From CAYVTZ01 sp964454685 (GTDB lineage Bacteria > Bacillota > Clostridia > Christensenellales > Christensenellaceae), in assembly GCA_964454685.1 (NCBI GenBank), contig CAYVTZ010000010.1:1-64000 (forward strand): a stretch of 64,000 nucleotides of DNA, given 5' to 3'. Below, one piece after another: positions 59,557 to 64,000 of the stretch. Made by a program: the position numbers and the translations under genes. The first letter of the stretch is position 1; each line of letters starts with the position of its first letter. Under the pieces are notes generated by a model. The model was not told the origin of the DNA and searched no databases. It saw only the letters and a program-made list of their open reading frames with translations.

Positions 59557-60708
59557 TTAGAACAACGAATCAGGATCATAGAACTGGTCAACATTTTCGG
59601 GATTGACGCAGTTAGCCTGTGTAAATGTTTCCTGCGGGTAAGAATACGGGTCTTTTCCATCTTCAATAATCTCTGCCGCGCATTGTACCGCCAATTCAGC
59701 AACTTTTACAGGGTTGTTTTCGCCGGTTGCCTTGTATGCCGAATCCGCTTTAATCAATTCATAAGCCTCTTTCTGCCCGTCAGCAGAAGCAAAAATCGCA
59801 ACGTCCTGAAGTTTGTTTGCATTTTCCAGCGCAGTCATCGCGCCCAGCAGCATATTGTCATTTTCTCCAAACACCGCATTGATGTTCGGGTTTGCCACCA
59901 AAAGGTCTTCCATTGCAGGCAGTCCGCCATCTGTTGTCCAGCCGCCCCAGCCTTGACCCACAATGGAAAGCTTCGCTTCCGCGTCAGATGCCTTGCCGGT
60001 GTCGGTAAGCTGCTGCTCAAATGCCAGCGCACGATCCCATGCTTCTTCTTTGCTCAAACCCAACCGCGCTTCCATAATGCCCGCGTAAATGCCGGCTCTT
60101 CTTAAAAGACCGGTCGGATGTCCCTTTGTTCCGCTGATCTGCGCTGCTGAAATCTCCTTGTCTCCGAAAAACTTTGCACAATATTTCCCTACTTCAATGC
60201 CATTATTCACGTTGTCCGAGGAAATCGCCGTTGCCGCACCAGCCTCCGGGTCAATACCGCTATCGATCACGATAGTGGGAACGCCCGCTGCCTTTCCTGC
60301 CTGCACTGCCGCCGCACACGAGATCGTGTCAACAGAATCCAAGAAAATCATGTTCATTTTTTGTGCAACGAAGGTTTCGATATTTTTGATCTCATCATTG
60401 ATGTCATTTTTTGCATCCAGTACCGTAACCTCCCAGCCACGTGCCTTGCAAAGGTCCTCTACCGTTTTAGATAACGCGATAAAATACGGATTATCCAGCG
60501 TCTTCATTGCCACGCCAACTTTCACAGCCTTTGCGGCCGCAGGCTCTTCTGCCGCCGGTGCCTCCGCTGCGGGCGCTTCTGATGCAGGAGCTTCTGCCGC
60601 CGGTGTTTCCGATGCCGGTGTACTTGCCGCCGGAGCGGCGCACGCCACCATCATGCTGCATACAACAAATACCGCAACCAAGGCGACCAACCATTTACTT
60701 TTCTTCAT
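59557..60708 (-). CDS. Sugar-binding lipoprotein of the second importer
   Basis: This 383-residue RbsB-like protein has a lipobox ending SMMVACAAP (Cys about residue 23), an alanine/proline/glutamate-rich linker (about residues 30-60) and a type 1 periplasmic-binding domain (KVGVAMKTLDNPYFIALSK, TIVIDSGIDPEAGA). The fold implies a pentose, hexose or polyol ligand. AGGAGGAG precedes the ATG. The 202 bases upstream hold a minus-strand -10-like TATACT and no gene. Confidence 0.92.
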   Translation of the reverse strand: MKKSKWLVALVAVFVVCSMMVACAAPAASTPASETPAAEAPASEAPAAEAPAAEEPAAAKAVKVGVAMKTLDNPYFIALSKTVEDLCKARGWEVTVLDAKNDINDEIKNIETFVAQKMNMIFLDSVDTISCAAAVQAGKAAGVPTIVIDSGIDPEAGAATAISSDNVNNGIEVGKYCAKFFGDKEISAAQISGTKGHPTGLLRRAGIYAGIMEARLGLSKEEAWDRALAFEQQLTDTGKASDAEAKLSIVGQGWGGWTTDGGLPAMEDLLVANPNINAVFGENDNMLLGAMTALENANKLQDVAIFASADGQKEAYELIKADSAYKATGENNPVKVAELAVQCAAEIIEDGKDPYSYPQETFTQANCVNPENVDQFYDPDSLF

Positions 60709-60910
60709 GTTTTTCTCCTCCTATAAAAGTGTGATAGTTTATTTCTATGCGCCCTGAAAAAAGGTACGCTAATAGACCTACACGTTCCATGCTTATCATT
60801 CAAATGCTGATCAAGAAATTTTTACTTCGATTATCTTTTAATAGTATACTTGTGTTAATTGGTATTTATTTTGTTTGTATTTCCATAGCGCATCCTCACC
60901 CCACGAGACA

Positions 60911-61912
60911 TTATGGCGTCGTATCCCTTACAATCAACTCAGCAGGTATAAAGTAGGTATAATCCTTCTCATCCGTCTTTTGTATCTTATTCTCCAAGTT
61001 CTCAATCGCAGTCCGGCAGATTTCCTCCATGGGTTGCCGCACGGTTGTAATGGGTGTTTGCGCCAGTGCTGAAAACATCGTATCGTCGAATCCCGCAACC
61101 GCAATCTCTCCCGGCACCTTGACCTCCCGCTCTCTCAATCGCTTCATTACGCCAATGGCCATGATATCATTGATGCAGCAGATCGCATCCGGTTTCTTTT
61201 CCAGTACCCGATCCGTTGCGGCATACGCCGCTTCAAAATTCGGATATTCAATGTTTACGATCATGTCATGATCAATCCGAAGTCCTGCTTCTGCAAAAGC
61301 CTGCTTATACCCTTCTAAACGCAGCTTTGCAAAATTGAAATCAAAGTCCGCCGTCATCAGCACGATCCGTCTCATGCCCTTTTGCAATAGATACCTCACC
61401 AGCTCATATTCTCCCTTTCGGAAGTCACACAGCACACACGTTTCCGTGCATCCCGGGTAAGTATCGGTGCAAAATACAAAGGGGATTTCCAAGTTTCTTA
61501 ACGTCTCAATGTGCGTAAAATCGGGGTTTTTTTGAATGGACGGAACAATGATTACCCCCTGCGTTCTGCGCGATACAAACATTTCGATGTATTCCTTCTC
61601 GCGCTTGCTCTTGTCGTTTGAGATGCCCAGGATCATTGTATATCCCATGTTCTCCGTCATTTTGTTAATAATGTCTACAATACTTGCAAAAAACGGATTG
61701 GTGATCTCCGGTACAACGAGCCCGATCTCTTTGCTCTTTTGGTTTACCAGGCTCTGCGCCAGCGGATTTGGCGTATATTCCAGCCGCTTCGCTATGGATA
61801 TCACCTTTTTTCTGGTTTCTTCACTGATACCGGGTCTGCCGTTCAATGCCATTGATGTCGCTGCAACTGATAAGTTGGATGCCTTTGCCACATCCTTTAA
61901 CGTTACTCTCAT
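60911..61912 (-). CDS. LacI-family transcriptional regulator
   Basis: This 333-residue regulator has an N-terminal HTH (MRVTLKDVAKASNLSVAATSMALNGRPG) of the LacI type and a sugar-binding core (EIGLVVPEITNPFF, then DAICCINDIMAIGVMK). CAGGAGG supports the ATG at 61912. It is the first gene of the importer operon in the same direction, 202 bases before the binding-protein gene. Several palindromic boxes with core AAACGTTT in its leader and promoter are the likely operators. Confidence 0.93.
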   Translation of the reverse strand: MRVTLKDVAKASNLSVAATSMALNGRPGISEETRKKVISIAKRLEYTPNPLAQSLVNQKSKEIGLVVPEITNPFFASIVDIINKMTENMGYTMILGISNDKSKREKEYIEMFVSRRTQGVIIVPSIQKNPDFTHIETLRNLEIPFVFCTDTYPGCTETCVLCDFRKGEYELVRYLLQKGMRRIVLMTADFDFNFAKLRLEGYKQAFAEAGLRIDHDMIVNIEYPNFEAAYAATDRVLEKKPDAICCINDIMAIGVMKRLREREVKVPGEIAVAGFDDTMFSALAQTPITTVRQPMEEICRTAIENLENKIQKTDEKDYTYFIPAELIVRDTTP

Positions 61913-61920
61913 ATTCCTCC

Positions 61921-62098
61921 TGAAACGTTTCATCAGCTTTTCAGCATCAAACGTTTCTCCAACATTAAATTACAGTATATTCCGTTTTTATCTGTGAAAA
62001 ATCTCATAATTTATCGTATTTTATTACTAAATCGTTTCAGTTTTCACACGCTTTTCTCATGGATTCCGTCGTTCTTCAAAATAGTCTGAAACGTTTTA
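61921..62098. promoter_or_regulatory. Cluster of four LacI-type operator boxes
   Basis: The perfect palindrome TGAAACGTTTCA lies at 61921-61932. Related boxes are TCAAACGTTTCT (61947-61958), TAAATCGTTTCA (62028-62039) and TGAAACGTTTTA (62087-62098). They occupy the divergent region between the LacI and AraC genes, so the LacI protein probably controls both directions, including its own gene. Confidence 0.75.
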
Positions 62099-62195
62099 GT
62101 TCTTTATATTGCTATCCTATCACAGATTATAGTATACTGTTATAAATATAATATCATTTTATATTAAAATAATCTAGCATTGGAGAATTTTTACA

Positions 62196-62837
62196 TTGTT
62201 TTTTTCTCCGAAAATAATTACTGAACTTTTTCAGTCGTTTTTTGCCGTCACAGGAATCTCCTGCTTGATCGCAGATCATACATTTTCACTTTTATCTTGT
62301 TTTCCCGCGGAGTCTACCCTGCGCGCTGTGCCCTCGCGCGCGTATGTTGAAGCGCACCCCGATTGCTGCATATCCTTCCGGGTGGGTGCGCATGCCTTTC
62401 ATCTGTTGTTCGCTCCGCCGCCCGACTCCCGCGCATCTAAACACGATTGCAAAACAATCGTACAACTCCTTTGCACCCGCTTAAGTTTATTGCTATCTGA
62501 AAGCACCACTGCGCCCATCGATCAAATCCACCTGTATATCCTAGACCATCTAAGCGAGGAAATCTCAGCCGAAATGATTTCCGATGAACTTCACATTCCG
62601 CGCAGCAGTCTGTTTCGCCTGATTAAGAAATATTGTGACTGTACGCCGGGTGCATTTGTTTTGCGCTGTCGCATTCACCGCGCAAAGCAGCTGTTACAGG
62701 AAACCGATTTACCCGTGTCCGATGTCGCACTGCAATGCGGTATGATGGACGCTAATTATTTCACGTATTTGTTTCGCAAGTCCTGCGGTCTCCCACCATC
62801 GCGCTATCGCAGGCAGTTTGGCTCTTTTGCCGACTAA
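62196..62837 (+). CDS. AraC-family transcriptional regulator
   Basis: This 213-residue protein ends in an AraC-type double HTH: SAEMISDELHIPRSSLFRLIKK and LPVSDVALQCGMMDANYFTYLFRKSCG. The ~100-residue N-terminal domain is short and unfamiliar. Translation probably begins at a TTG behind TGGAGAA. It is divergent from lacI, with shared operators, and likely acts on the same sugar system. Confidence 0.87.
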   Translation: MFFSPKIITELFQSFFAVTGISCLIADHTFSLLSCFPAESTLRAVPSRAYVEAHPDCCISFRVGAHAFHLLFAPPPDSRASKHDCKTIVQLLCTRLSLLLSESTTAPIDQIHLYILDHLSEEISAEMISDELHIPRSSLFRLIKKYCDCTPGAFVLRCRIHRAKQLLQETDLPVSDVALQCGMMDANYFTYLFRKSCGLPPSRYRRQFGSFAD

Positions 62838-62907
62838 CCGCCTTTTCGCAAGACGAACCAATCCTTTCAAACAACCGGAAAAATTCACCGCAGACTATCC
62901 ATAACTT

Positions 62908-62948
62908 GGTGGCGCAAAGCAAACCTTTAGGGCTCTTTTTGCGCCACC
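62908..62948 (+). terminator. Hairpin downstream of the AraC-type gene
   Basis: GGTGGCGCAAA (62908-62918) pairs with TTTGCGCCACC (62938-62948) over a 19-base loop. A T run lies within the loop rather than after the stem, so termination efficiency is uncertain. Confidence 0.55.
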
Positions 62949-62964
62949 GTCTGTAAGATTCGCC

Positions 62965-62993
62965 TCAACAAAAGCAGACAGGTGTGCTATAAT
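62965..62993 (+). promoter_or_regulatory. Promoter of the DeoR-type gene
   Basis: TCAACA (62965-62970) and the extended -10 TGcTATAAT (TATAAT at 62988-62993) are 17 bases apart, 33 bases before the ATG. Confidence 0.75.
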
Positions 62994-63025
62994 AAAGCGA
63001 GAAATGCAAACAGGAGTGCTGTGCA

Positions 63026-63784
63026 ATGGCTGAAAAGCGTACCAATTTGGTTCTCAATTATATCAAGCAGAATAAGGAGGTGACACTTCGTGAATTGTGC
63101 CGCCTCTTTCCCATTTACAACGAAATGACGCTGCGGCGCGATCTGATTCTTTTGGAAAAGAACGGCTACATCAAGCGATTTCGCGGAGGTGCGCGTTTGT
63201 GCGAAGACTCCATGACTGAGTTTTATCACTATCAGCGACGCAGTGCATCCTCGCTTGCCGCCAAGCAATATATTGCCCTGCGCGCCGCGCAGCTTTTAGA
63301 AGATTCTTCATCCGTCTATTTTGACGCAGGCACCACAATGCTTGAGCTTGCCCGCATCCTGCCGGATATGCGCCTGTTCATCACTACCAACGATCCTGCC
63401 ATACTCTTTGAAGGCTTGCACAAAGACCATGTTGAAGTTCTTATGACCGGCGGCTCTCTCAATAAGTCCGTTCATTCGCTTTCCGGCCCTGTTGCGCTTG
63501 GCACATTGGATCAAATCAATATTGATACCGCTTTTGTCGGCGCAGCCGGTTTCTCTGCAACGCACGGCTTTACGAACGCACTCTATAATGAATGCGAATT
63601 GAAAAAAAAGGTCATTTCCGTTTCCAAAAAGGTAATCATGCTGCTGGACAGCACAAAGTTTTCAAAAAGCCTACCCTATACGTTTGCACTTCCACAGCAG
63701 GTATCCACACTGGTCACAGATCAGCCCCTTCCGGAGGATCTCGCACAAGCTGCAAAAGCAGCGAATATTGAAGTCATCTGCTAA
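63026..63784 (+). CDS. DeoR-family transcriptional regulator
   Basis: This 252-residue regulator has an N-terminal winged helix (VTLRELCRLFPIYNEMTLRRDL) and a C-terminal sugar-phosphate sensor domain (YFDAGTTMLELARIL, DTAFVGAAGFSATHGFT). DeoR proteins respond to phosphorylated sugars, so a product of the FGGY kinase is a plausible effector. AGGAGTG lies upstream of the ATG. Confidence 0.93.
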   Translation: MAEKRTNLVLNYIKQNKEVTLRELCRLFPIYNEMTLRRDLILLEKNGYIKRFRGGARLCEDSMTEFYHYQRRSASSLAAKQYIALRAAQLLEDSSSVYFDAGTTMLELARILPDMRLFITTNDPAILFEGLHKDHVEVLMTGGSLNKSVHSLSGPVALGTLDQINIDTAFVGAAGFSATHGFTNALYNECELKKKVISVSKKVIMLLDSTKFSKSLPYTFALPQQVSTLVTDQPLPEDLAQAAKAANIEVIC

Positions 63785-63813
63785 TTGCCTGCCACAAGAG
63801 TTTATTTATTTGC

Positions 63814-63842
63814 TTGACATTATCACTAATTAGTGATAAATT
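63814..63842 (+). promoter_or_regulatory. Promoter and palindromic operator of the MarR-type gene
   Basis: TTGACA (63814-63819) is followed by the perfect 20-base palindrome TTATCACTAATTAGTGATAA (63820-63839), which runs into the -10 (TAAATT, 63837-63842). The regulator encoded downstream probably represses itself here. Confidence 0.75.
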
Positions 63843-63848
63843 GAATCT

Positions 63849-64000
63849 ATGGAAGCAACAAACAACGACGGAAAATTTATCATTGCACTCAGTCGCGCAC
63901 TCAGATCGGCGCATCAAAAGAGCCTGGCGCTTTTGCGTCAGTATCGCTTGACACAGCCGCAGTTTGAAGTGCTGGAGGCACTGTATCACAAAGGCGCGCT
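63849..64000 (+). CDS. MarR-family regulator, truncated by the window edge
   Basis: About 50 codons are visible, including FIIALSRALRSAHQ and LLRQYRLTQPQFEVLEALY, the usual first helices of MarR proteins. The rest lies outside the window. No ribosome-binding site is seen before the ATG, and the -10 ends only about six bases upstream, so the transcript may be leaderless. Confidence 0.8.
   Translation, partial: MEATNNDGKFIIALSRALRSAHQKSLALLRQYRLTQPQFEVLEALYHKGA

Overview
The window looks like a piece of the chromosome of a strictly anaerobic, fermentative Firmicute of the Clostridia type. The evidence is strong AGGAGG ribosome-binding sites with frequent GTG/TTG starts, many clostridial families (DUF4364, DUF3796, DUF4349, SpoIIE-type phosphatase, [FeFe] hydrogenases) and an oxygen-sensitive butyrate pathway. 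I cannot name the genus. No rRNA, phage, insertion sequence or CRISPR array is visible. One tRNA-Val(GAC) is present.

Layout. 0-6.5 kb (minus strand): a CUT2-type sugar ABC importer headed by a UroD/MtaA-family gene. 7.0-10.9 kb (plus): a GGDEF protein, a LytTR regulator, an AgrC-like histidine kinase and a 43-residue candidate secreted peptide. 11-26.9 kb (minus): one very long collinear cluster, read in the order sucD, acyl-CoA dehydrogenase, etfB, etfA, malate dehydrogenase, fumC, hdrB, hdrC, a small ORF, hdrA, mvhD/flxD, flxC, flxB, flxA, frdB-like, frdA-like. 27.2-30.2 kb (plus): a cat1-type CoA-transferase, a beta carbonic anhydrase and a DUF3796/HTH pair. 30.2-41.7 kb (minus): two atypical CitB-like response regulators bracketing 4hbD, cat2/abfT, a CGGC-motif small protein, a NifU-like protein and abfD. 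Upstream lies a sensory [FeFe]-hydrogenase operon. 42-47 kb (minus): an NADH oxidase, a DUF4349 lipoprotein, an HD-like/membrane fusion protein and a DEAD-box helicase. 47.4-54.2 kb: valS-folC, DUF4364, tRNA-Val and an ECF sigma/anti-sigma pair. 54.4-63.8 kb: a second CUT2 sugar/polyol importer with a dehydrogenase, an FGGY kinase and LacI, AraC and DeoR regulators. A MarR gene runs off the right edge.

How the genes work together. The 11-36 kb block encodes essentially every step from oxaloacetate to butyryl-CoA by the succinate/4-hydroxybutyrate route. The steps are oxaloacetate to malate (Mdh), fumarate (FumC), succinate (Frd-like), succinyl-CoA (Cat1), succinate semialdehyde (SucD), 4-hydroxybutyrate (4HbD), 4-hydroxybutyryl-CoA (Cat2), crotonyl-CoA (AbfD) and butyryl-CoA (acyl-CoA dehydrogenase with EtfAB). 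The fumarate reductase subunits are soluble and sit at the end of a complete FlxABCD-HdrABC operon. My leading hypothesis is therefore an electron-bifurcating NADH-dependent fumarate reductase, in which HdrB/HdrC supply the module that is fused into TfrB in thiol:fumarate reductases. A second flavin-bifurcating site (Bcd-EtfAB) and H2-sensing hydrogenases next to abfD suggest an energy metabolism organised around reduced ferredoxin and H2. All functions are assigned by reading motifs and context; none was tested by database search.
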